From assembly GCA_008501765.1 (NCBI GenBank), contig QQUE01000002.1, positions 680,336 through 744,335 on the forward strand: 64,000 nt of DNA, read 5' to 3'. Positions within the stretch are counted from its first letter, which is position 1; every line of letters starts with the position of its first letter. Shown one piece after another: positions 57,426 through 64,000 of this stretch. The stretch comes from Calditrichota bacterium (GTDB lineage Bacteria > Zhuqueibacterota > Zhuqueibacteria > Zhuqueibacterales > Geothermadaptataceae). Position numbers and translations under genes: made by a program. The notes below the pieces were generated by a model. The model did not search any database. It was not told where the DNA came from and saw nothing but the letters and a program-made list of their open reading frames with translations.

Positions 57426-58649
57426 ATGCCATCAGATTTATGCATATTTGAAGATAATGAAGTGGAAAATCTCTATCCGCTTTCTCTCACGCGGCCAGCT
57501 TTTGATTTACGCAGCGGAATTTTTAGCTTGAAAGAAAAAATCGTCCGGTTTTTTCCGGGATCACGTGTTCACTATTTTGTTCGCGACATGCTGGTTGATA
57601 TCCTGCACGAAAAGCATGAAAACGCCCTGATTAATTCGCTACCCCAAAAAGATGCCTACTTTATCAATAGCCGGTTCCTGAGCAATTCACCTTTCCCGGC
57701 AGGACTGGAGAAAAGCACGGTATTTATGGCGGATGGTAAAATTGCCGGCGCCTTCGTGCGAAGTAAAGACTTGAAAGATGACTTAATCGCGGATAATGCG
57801 GGGCTAAACGAACAAAGATGTAAAAAATTTGCCAAAATGGATTTGCAGGGTCAGTGGATAAAATATTTATGGGATTTGGTCAATACGTGCGCCGAACAAA
57901 TCACCAGTGATTTTTCATTTATACAATACGGGGCGAAATTGCTCGGCAATATTTCCCCCAATGTCTCAGTTCTCAATGAAAAGGATGTTTATATTGCACC
58001 CGGAGCGGTTGTGCACCCGGGAGTTGTGCTCAATGCGGAAGATGGGCCCATTTATATTTCAAAAGGCGCATTAATTATGTCCAATTCCATAATTCAAGGA
58101 CCGGTATTTATTGGCTCCAGTTCCGTAGTAAAAGCGGGAACAAGAATTTATGGGGGAACGAGCATTGGAGGCTTATGTAAAGTTGGTGGAGAAATTGAGA
58201 CCGCCATTATTCAGGCGAACAGCAACAAACCACATGAAGGATTTTTGGGGCATGCCTATCTCGGAGAATGGGTAAACCTGGGCGCAGATACCAATAACAG
58301 CAATTTAAAAAATAATTACAGCACCATCAAAGTTCATGTGAACGGCAGAGATGTGGACAGCCAGTCAATATTTGCCGGATTATTTATGGGGGATCATGCC
58401 AAAAGCGGGATTAACACGATGTTTAACACCGGGGTGACTGTTGGAGTTATGGCAAATGTTTTCGGCGCTGGATTTTCACCAAAGCATATTCCTTCATTTA
58501 CCTGGGGTGGCATAAATTCTACCGAAAAATATAATTTTGACAAAGCGATTGAAACGGCCAAAATAGCGATGAAAAGGCGTGGGAAAGAAATCACCGCTGC
58601 TGAAGTGACCTTGTTGAAAAAAATTTATGATCAGGCGCAATTTGAATAA
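57426..58649 (+). CDS. GlmU-like putative sugar nucleotidyltransferase/left-handed beta-helix protein
   Basis: 407 residues. The N-terminal LCIFEDNEVENLYPLSLTRPAFDLRSG is the hallmark of the GlmU-like family common in FCB bacteria. A left-handed beta-helix of hexapeptides covers about 185-330 (IAPGAVVHPGVVL, IYISKGALIMSNSIIQGPVFIGSS). The classic uridylyltransferase loop LxxGxGTRMxS of true GlmU is absent, so the nucleotidyl reaction is not assured. Downstream of anmK, it may act in UDP-GlcNAc or a related activated sugar supply. Confidence 0.8.
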   Translation: MPSDLCIFEDNEVENLYPLSLTRPAFDLRSGIFSLKEKIVRFFPGSRVHYFVRDMLVDILHEKHENALINSLPQKDAYFINSRFLSNSPFPAGLEKSTVFMADGKIAGAFVRSKDLKDDLIADNAGLNEQRCKKFAKMDLQGQWIKYLWDLVNTCAEQITSDFSFIQYGAKLLGNISPNVSVLNEKDVYIAPGAVVHPGVVLNAEDGPIYISKGALIMSNSIIQGPVFIGSSSVVKAGTRIYGGTSIGGLCKVGGEIETAIIQANSNKPHEGFLGHAYLGEWVNLGADTNNSNLKNNYSTIKVHVNGRDVDSQSIFAGLFMGDHAKSGINTMFNTGVTVGVMANVFGAGFSPKHIPSFTWGGINSTEKYNFDKAIETAKIAMKRRGKEITAAEVTLLKKIYDQAQFE

Positions 58650-58676
58650 TAAAAATTTGCGCACCTCGGCTTGTAT

Positions 58677-59093
58677 TTAAAATTGCAATCGCAATCCAAC
58701 CCCGGCATATTTTCCGTTCCAGAGAACAGCGCTCCATTGAATTGTGTTCACCAAAGCGAGCATGAATTTTCGATCTTTTGACGGGCTATAATGGCAGAGC
58801 GATGTGGCCAAAGTCCCCAACGCCAACTTCACGCTATAAATTTTAATTTTCCCCGGTTTCTTGCCTAATACGGGATTGAGTTCAACAGCACCATGATCCA
58901 GTCCATAAATAGTTTGCCCGGCATCTATTATCGATCCGAGCCAATACAGGCTCAAAAGCATGACTTCGTTTTGTTCCCACCGATTTTTTTTCTGCTCAGT
59001 AGTTTGATTTATTAACAGAGATTTTGATTGTGCCAATGCCTCAATAGCGCCAAACAGCATTAAGAGACAAATATTTATCCAGATCATTCGCAT
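58677..59093 (-). CDS. Small exported/membrane protein of unknown function
   Basis: 138 residues with a signal peptide (MRMIWINICLLMLFGAIEALAQ). DAGQTIYGLDHGAVELNPVLGKK followed by a hydrophobic helix resembles the D-x-x-x-T...G...E-x-NP pattern of DUF5658-type small membrane proteins. Residues 45-60, 78-95 and the C-terminus are hydrophobic. It is convergent with the GlmU-like gene. Function unknown. Confidence 0.6.
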   Translation of the reverse strand: MRMIWINICLLMLFGAIEALAQSKSLLINQTTEQKKNRWEQNEVMLLSLYWLGSIIDAGQTIYGLDHGAVELNPVLGKKPGKIKIYSVKLALGTLATSLCHYSPSKDRKFMLALVNTIQWSAVLWNGKYAGVGLRLQF

Positions 59094-59486
59094 TAATTTT
59101 TATTCCGTAGCCATGATAATTCAGTTAAAAGAATTATCGTCCTGCAAGACAGAAAAAAGAGCTTGTGCACGTGAATAAGCGATAATGACCAATCACTGTG
59201 ATAGTTTTTTGTGGACAATTAGAGAATCAAAAAACAGAAATTTAGATCAGGGGGTGAGATGATAATGTGTTGCATTACAAAGAGGAACTTGTTATCCTGT
59301 ATTGTTAGATGTGCCGGGCACTTATCTGATTTTATTAATATAAAGTTGCAAATAATTTTTTGTGGTCTTGGCAAATAAACAAATAAGTGCCCGGCACATC
59401 TTCCTCGGTTAATGAACAATCGAGGTTAAACAAGCAACAAATAAAATGGATGTAACAATCAGCGTGATTTTAAGTAGTATAAATTC
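59094..59486. other. 393-bp intergene with divergent repeat element and ABC-operon leader
   Basis: No gene seen. The centre holds REP-like copy 2 (listed separately). The last 60 bases must contain the promoter of the ABC ATPase: a TAGTATAAATTC stretch directly before its ATG resembles a -10 box, and no Shine-Dalgarno sequence is visible there. Confidence 0.45.
59305..59426. repeat. REP-like palindromic element, copy 2 (divergent)
   Basis: Inverted cores GTGCCGGGCAC (59311-59321) and GTGCCCGGCAC (59387-59397), each with matching flanks (gat/atc and cttat/aataag), enclose about 65 AT-rich bases. A small CCTCG/CGAGG hairpin follows (59404-59426). The core differs from copies 1 and 3 by compensating changes that keep the pairing. 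Confidence 0.75.
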
Positions 59487-60398
59487 ATGATAATCGATAT
59501 TAAAAACCTCAACAAAACCTACAAAGGCGGGGTACAAGCGTTACGGGATGTAAATCTGAAGGTTGAGACGGGGATGTTTGGGTTGCTCGGGCCAAACGGA
59601 GCCGGAAAAAGCACGCTGATGAAAATATTGGCCACGCTCGAAATACAGACATCCGGCGATATCATTATCGATGGACGCGATATCAGCCTGCAACGAAAAA
59701 CCATTCGTAAATCGTTGGGATATTTGCCACAATTTTTTGGTGTTTATCCGCAGATGAGCGGCTATGAATTTCTCGCATATGTTGCCCAATTGAATGGCAT
59801 CACGCGCAAAGAAGTCCACGACCGGGTAATGTTGACCTTGAAGGATGTTGCGCTGGATGCCGTACGCGACCGGAAAGTAAAAACATATTCGGGTGGCATG
59901 TTGCGCCGCCTGGGCGTTGCACAAGCATTGATTCATGATCCCAATTTACTTATTGTTGATGAACCGACGGTTGGTTTGGATCCGGAAGAACGAATTCGAT
60001 TTCGAAACGTTTTGGCGACCATTGGGAAAAAGAAAGTCATACTTTTGAGTACGCACATCGTTGGCGATATTTCCAGCACATGTGATGACCTGGCCATTCT
60101 TTCTCAGGGAAAAATAGTATACCGTGGTACCCCGGGCGCATTAATTAAAAAAGCCAAATCAAAAGCCTGGCTGGTTGAGTGCCCAGAAAAGGCCTATTCG
60201 GAAATTGCAGCGAAAATGCAAATCATATCCACTATTCCGGCTCAGGGTTTTTTACAAATGAGGGTTGTAGGAAATCCGGTACCAGGTTTTAATTTTGAAC
60301 CTGTTGATGCCAATTTGGAAGATGCGTATATGAATTTTATGGAAGAACATACAGGTGAGCGGATTGACGAAGATTTATTGCAGGAAACAACAGCCTGA
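59487..60398 (+). CDS. ABC-2-type transporter ATP-binding protein
   Basis: 303 residues. Walker A GPNGAGKST, Q-loop LPQFFGVYP, signature YSGGMLRRLGVAQAL, Walker B LLIVDEPTVGLD and switch His in STHIVGD are intact. A C-terminal extension (about 225-303) follows the nucleotide-binding domain. It should power the permease encoded 37 bp downstream, probably for export or for envelope remodelling; the substrate is unknown. Confidence 0.9.
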   Translation: MIIDIKNLNKTYKGGVQALRDVNLKVETGMFGLLGPNGAGKSTLMKILATLEIQTSGDIIIDGRDISLQRKTIRKSLGYLPQFFGVYPQMSGYEFLAYVAQLNGITRKEVHDRVMLTLKDVALDAVRDRKVKTYSGGMLRRLGVAQALIHDPNLLIVDEPTVGLDPEERIRFRNVLATIGKKKVILLSTHIVGDISSTCDDLAILSQGKIVYRGTPGALIKKAKSKAWLVECPEKAYSEIAAKMQIISTIPAQGFLQMRVVGNPVPGFNFEPVDANLEDAYMNFMEEHTGERIDEDLLQETTA

Positions 60399-60435
60399 AT
60401 CGTTCGACATTTCTTGATTTTTTATTGGAAAATAA

Positions 60436-63400
60436 GTGAAAGAATCCTTTAAACACATTCTGGCAATTGCGCGTGCCGAAAGATTGTTGATCTTCCGGAC
60501 GGCGAAATTTCTGGTTTTGTCGGGAATTGGTTTGCTCATCGTTGCCCTTTTTATTTTCGGGACAACGATGGCAACTATTTTTGGAAACAATCCTCCGGGT
60601 GAGTTTTTGCTTCAGGGAACAGATGCGCTTCTGGCGATGTACTTATTCAGTTTTTTGCAGGCTATTTTAATCGTTTTTATCGCCAGTGATTTTCGAAAAA
60701 CCGAAGCCCGGGCACGGCTGGATGAGGTGATGTATTCCAGGCCCGTTAACACCGCGAGCTGGGTGGTTGGAAAATATTGGGGTGTTGTTAGCTCCGTAAT
60801 TTATCTGAATATTGCTCTGATTTTGCTCGCCAGTATTGGCCGTGTTTTTAAATGGTACTTTGTTGATGCCAGTATTGGATTGCAACCGGCATTCGAATAT
60901 ATTTTTATTGCGACAATTCCATCTATTTTATTTATGACCTCACTGGTGTTTTTCCTGGTCAGTTTATTGCGGATCCAGGCACTGGCTATCATTGTGCCCA
61001 TCGGCTATGTTGCTTCCATCTTCTTTTATTTTCACAATAATTATCTGGGTTTTTTCGATTACGGTTGTTTTTTCGCACCTCTTTTTGCCAGCGATCTTAT
61101 CGGTTTTGCGGATCTTGAATATCTGATTTCACAACGCATATTTTACACTTTATTTGCATTCGCACTTCTTGCATTTTCAATCGTACTATTTCCCCGACCG
61201 CGGCAAAATCAATGGCTGCACCGCATTATCTTTGGTGCGGGAATCGTTTTATCTATCGCTGCTTTTGCGGTTGTTGTCAATGTCGTTCAAATTGAAAACA
61301 AAAAAAATATATGGGCGGATGAGGCGCGAGCCTACCAAAAAAACAAAAACGATGATCTTCTTTGCCAGGTAACCAACTATAACTTTAATCTGGAAATTTT
61401 TCAAAACCAATATCCCTTGAAAGCGCAGATAGAACTCACCGTAAAAAATCCAAACGAAGCTGCATTGGATGTTTTAAACTTTTCTTTAAACCAGGGATTC
61501 CGGGTGCAATCTGTCCGTGCGGCAAATGGAAATGAACGCACATTTCAACATGATAAAAATGTGCTGTCAGTCGACCTGCCCGTCCCACTGCAGAGCGGTG
61601 ACAGCTTGAAAATTAATGTGACTTATGCAGGCAAACCGGATGAACGAAGTTTTATGCTCGATCGATTACCAGAGCAGGATGATCTCATTTCCAAGCGGGA
61701 AGGACCCTTTTTAAAAAGCTCCATCTCAGCCTGGATTGATAAAAATTATGTCTTTTTGCCCATGGAAATCGGCTGGTATCCGGTTCCGGGAGTTAGCTTT
61801 GGTTTTAGTCACAGCGCAAGCCGGCCCTTAAACTTTGCGACAGCCCGTTTTAATATTTTGGGCCCGGGCAATTTGCAATATATTACCCAGGGCAAACCGT
61901 TGAACAATGACGGGAGTGGCAAGGAATTTATCGTCGAGAAACCGGTGCCGGGATTTTCTTTGAATGCAGGCCCGTATGAAAAATTATCGCGATCGTTTCG
62001 CCAAATGGACATTGAATTGTATTTTTACGCGCCGCATTTACCGGACATAAAAGAATTCGAAGAAATTGCTGACACCTGTTTTGAGGCAATCGAAACCATG
62101 TTCGATGAAATTGAAACCATTACCGGCCTGCCTTATCCCTATCCACGACTTGCATTCGTCGAGAGTCCAACTCAAATGCAAATTTATCTCACAGAGTCGG
62201 GGGTGCAGAATACCCTGCTGCAGCCTGGAATTATTATGATTGATGAGACAGAAATTACCGGGCGAAATATTAAAAAAGAAATAGAGAATCGAACAAAACG
62301 TGCCAAAAGGCGCGGGCAGGATGATAGCCCTCAAAAAATAAAACGTGATGTTTTTATCGATTTTATGCTCGATTATCTTATTCCCTCCAATTTCTGGCGC
62401 GGGGATGGAACGCTGAATTCACCATTGAAAAATCACCTGCATTTTCAAATGGATATTCGCAATCCGGTGCTGGCTCGAGCGCTGGAAGTCCAGTACTTCG
62501 AGTTGTGTGAGAAGCGGATATATGATACTTTCTTCCCTAAAAGCAGTAAGCGGCGCTTCAGTAGTTTCGATGAATTGCGCAATTTCAATTCTGGTTGGGC
62601 CATTCGTCGACGCTACGATGTCAACCTCGATTCACTCATCCAAATACTGGAACAAGTGCCGTTGTCGCAATTAAAACCGCAGGGAAAGGGTGGGTTGTAT
62701 CGCGCTGCTGTCGATTTTAAATCACCGCAAATTTTGGAAATGCTGCGCAATCTTGTCGGCGAGGAGCAGTGGCAAAAAGGAATTCAGGAATTGGTCAAAC
62801 AATATCGTTACAAACCGGTCACCCGTGAAAATTTGCTCGAAATGGTGCAGAATGGCCCCGCTTCAGTCGAGTCAGATTTCTTCGAAACATGGTTTGATAA
62901 GAAAACATATCCGGGGTATAAAATTATCTCAGCAGAGGCACAAAAGCTCAAACCGCGAGGATCGAAAAATATAAAAATGGGCTATCAGATCAAAGTGAAA
63001 GTGCGCAATGGGGAAGAGGGCGCAGGGTTCGTGCGCTTGTTGTGCAGGTTAAAAGGGGATGATACCTGGAAAAAAGTATATCTGAACAGTTTTGAGGAAA
63101 AAGAAATCTTGTTCCCGGTTTATGCGCAGCCAAAAGAAATTGAGCTGTATCCATATTATGCGCGCAATCGCGGAAAAATAAAAAAAGCAATTCGAATTAA
63201 AGAAGGGCTTTTGCGCAAGCAGCCGGTGGACACCTCTTTTGTAATCAAGCACTCTTTGAGCGATTCGTTAAATTTTGTGCTCGACGATCAAAGTGAAAAG
63301 TTTTCTGCTCCGGTTCAAAATGAATCCAAATATTTTCGTCCTGCTCTCAAAGGCAAATCGTGGCAAGCACGAATAGATGATGTTGCTTTTGGTGATTATT

Positions 63401-63738
63401 ACCTGAGTTGGCATTTTAAACGTGGCGGATCCGGCGAATACCCGGCACGCTGGGAAGCAGAAATCCCGAAAACGGGCTCCTATTCCTTGAGTTACAGGCT
63501 GCCTTATGGCAAAACGTGGTTTTTGCATCCCCGCCATTTTGTGGATGAATTGATCTTGAAAATTTACGCGGCGGATGGTGAACAGAAGATAAAATTGCGA
63601 CCGGCTCAAACCAGTGATGACTGGCTGCCGATGGGACAGTTTTACTTTGAGAAAGGCAAACCGGCCATTGTGGAGATTATCGATGAGGGAAACGGCCGGT
63701 TGATCGCTGACGCAATTCGCTGGGAATTTGTAAACTAA
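60436..63738 (+). CDS. ABC-2 permease fused to degenerate M1-peptidase-like and golvesin-like domains
   Basis: 1100 residues, GTG start. Residues about 1-280 contain six or seven transmembrane helices of an ABC-2 permease with a cytoplasmic DFRKTEARARLDEVMYSRPV loop. The rest (about 295-1100) is expected in the periplasm. About 300-870 follows the M1 aminopeptidase order: N-terminal beta sandwich, GLPYPYPRLAFVE near 564, PGIIMIDE near 596, and the C-terminal LRNLVGEEQWQKGIQELVKQY-type helices. HEXXH is missing: the aligned place near 635 reads KRDVFIDFMLDYLIPSNFW. About 974-1100 resembles the golvesin C-terminal/Xly cell-wall-binding-like domain (IDDVAFGDYY, ARWEAEIPKTGSYSLSYRLP, RLIADAIRWEFVN). 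Intact ABC partner upstream. Confidence 0.8.
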   Translation: MKESFKHILAIARAERLLIFRTAKFLVLSGIGLLIVALFIFGTTMATIFGNNPPGEFLLQGTDALLAMYLFSFLQAILIVFIASDFRKTEARARLDEVMYSRPVNTASWVVGKYWGVVSSVIYLNIALILLASIGRVFKWYFVDASIGLQPAFEYIFIATIPSILFMTSLVFFLVSLLRIQALAIIVPIGYVASIFFYFHNNYLGFFDYGCFFAPLFASDLIGFADLEYLISQRIFYTLFAFALLAFSIVLFPRPRQNQWLHRIIFGAGIVLSIAAFAVVVNVVQIENKKNIWADEARAYQKNKNDDLLCQVTNYNFNLEIFQNQYPLKAQIELTVKNPNEAALDVLNFSLNQGFRVQSVRAANGNERTFQHDKNVLSVDLPVPLQSGDSLKINVTYAGKPDERSFMLDRLPEQDDLISKREGPFLKSSISAWIDKNYVFLPMEIGWYPVPGVSFGFSHSASRPLNFATARFNILGPGNLQYITQGKPLNNDGSGKEFIVEKPVPGFSLNAGPYEKLSRSFRQMDIELYFYAPHLPDIKEFEEIADTCFEAIETMFDEIETITGLPYPYPRLAFVESPTQMQIYLTESGVQNTLLQPGIIMIDETEITGRNIKKEIENRTKRAKRRGQDDSPQKIKRDVFIDFMLDYLIPSNFWRGDGTLNSPLKNHLHFQMDIRNPVLARALEVQYFELCEKRIYDTFFPKSSKRRFSSFDELRNFNSGWAIRRRYDVNLDSLIQILEQVPLSQLKPQGKGGLYRAAVDFKSPQILEMLRNLVGEEQWQKGIQELVKQYRYKPVTRENLLEMVQNGPASVESDFFETWFDKKTYPGYKIISAEAQKLKPRGSKNIKMGYQIKVKVRNGEEGAGFVRLLCRLKGDDTWKKVYLNSFEEKEILFPVYAQPKEIELYPYYARNRGKIKKAIRIKEGLLRKQPVDTSFVIKHSLSDSLNFVLDDQSEKFSAPVQNESKYFRPALKGKSWQARIDDVAFGDYYLSWHFKRGGSGEYPARWEAEIPKTGSYSLSYRLPYGKTWFLHPRHFVDELILKIYAADGEQKIKLRPAQTSDDWLPMGQFYFEKGKPAIVEIIDEGNGRLIADAIRWEFVN

Positions 63739-63760
63739 AAGGATGCTATTAAGTACTTAG

Positions 63761-63902
63761 CCTGAATTATTCATAAAGCGCAGTGGATGTGCCTGGCACT
63801 TAGTTGATTTTTATAAATTTAACTAAACAAAGTAGCTTTTAAGGGCTTTCATAACTTGTAGAAGTGCCAGGCACATTTTTATCAGTTTATGAATAGATCA
63901 GG
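63761..63902. repeat. REP/MITE-like palindromic element, copy 3
   Basis: About 142 bp, near-identical to copy 1 but inverted. Ends CCTGAATTATTCATAAA and TTTATGAATAGATCAGG are inverted repeats; inner cores are GTGCCTGGCAC (63789-63799) and GTGCCAGGCAC. It begins 22 bases after the permease stop and its end supplies the AGG just before the next ATG. Confidence 0.85.
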
Positions 63903-63908
63903 TTAGGT

Positions 63909-64000
63909 ATGGCTAAAGAATATTTTGAAAAATTATCGCAGCTCGTTGAAGAACTAAAATTAGAGAAAGAGATTACTCAACCGATAGAAATCAGGCATTT
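63909..64000 (+). CDS. Start of an unidentified gene (truncated by window end)
   Basis: Open frame from ATG 63909 through the window edge, 30 complete codons: MAKEYFEKLSQLVEELKLEKE then a Gln-Pro and IEIRHF. Helical, charged N-terminus, no signal peptide. Too short to assign. The only Shine-Dalgarno-like bases come from the adjacent repeat element. Confidence 0.5.
   Translation, partial: MAKEYFEKLSQLVEELKLEKEITQPIEIRH

Noticed and set aside
60436-63738. Active M1 aminopeptidase annotation for the permease fusion
   Set aside because: No HEXXH motif or downstream catalytic Glu pattern anywhere in the protein.

Overview
The window is the chromosomal replication-origin neighbourhood of a Gram-negative, moderately AT-rich bacterium. 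It carries a BamA-type barrel protein, SurA-like periplasmic foldases, lipoproteins, YidC and FtsEX, so it has an outer membrane. The mix of DUF4159/DUF4175/TPR genes, a secreted 'asparagine synthetase B'-like protein, a GlmU-like protein of the kind seen in Bacteroidota relatives, and long surface proteins with Ig-like repeats points to the FCB superphylum (a Calditrichota/KSB1/Ignavibacteriota-like lineage). That placement is inferred from gene content only; no rRNA gene is present.

Layout. Nearly all genes left of about 41.4 kb are on the minus strand and nearly all genes right of it are on the plus strand, so transcription runs away from the origin on both arms. The centre is the classic order mnmE-yidC-rnpA-rpmH | dnaA-oriC-dnaN-recF-dciA-like-gyrB-gyrA. 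The intergene between dnaA and dnaN holds six DnaA-box-like 9-mers, a TACTACTAC (DnaA-trio) tract and an AT-rich stretch. Two perfect 16-bp parS sites lie in and beside mnmG, but parA and parB are absent; murQ follows rsmG where parAB often sits.

Left arm, read outward: mnmG-rsmG-murQ-mfd, three SurA/PPIC-type periplasmic proteins and a terminator; a DUF456 membrane protein; a DUF4159-DUF4175-TPR-'AsnB-like' cluster; pdxA-methyltransferase-ftsE-ftsX; hrcA-grpE-dnaJ behind a strong promoter with a non-CIRCE palindrome; a ComEA-like gene, an unknown membrane protein, PilM-like and PilN/PilO-like genes; rsmD-coaD-aminotransferase-fmdB-TPR; and finally the first 1726 codons of a giant exported Ig-repeat protein that runs off the left edge.

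Right arm after gyrA: an acidic unknown protein; a convergent patatin-POTRA-barrel (type Vd-like) protein; bioY; a cell-wall amino-sugar cluster (BadF-type kinase, anmK, GlmU-like), which with murQ makes a muropeptide-sugar recycling set; a small exported protein; and an ABC ATPase followed by an unusual permease whose large periplasmic half looks like a catalytically dead M1 peptidase ending in a golvesin-like domain. This last pair is the most promising undescribed system here.

Short palindromic mobile-type repeats with a GTGCCTGGCAC core occur three times. Two near-identical copies are inverted and almost equidistant from the rpmH/dnaA junction. No tRNA, rRNA, CRISPR, integrase or intact transposase was seen.
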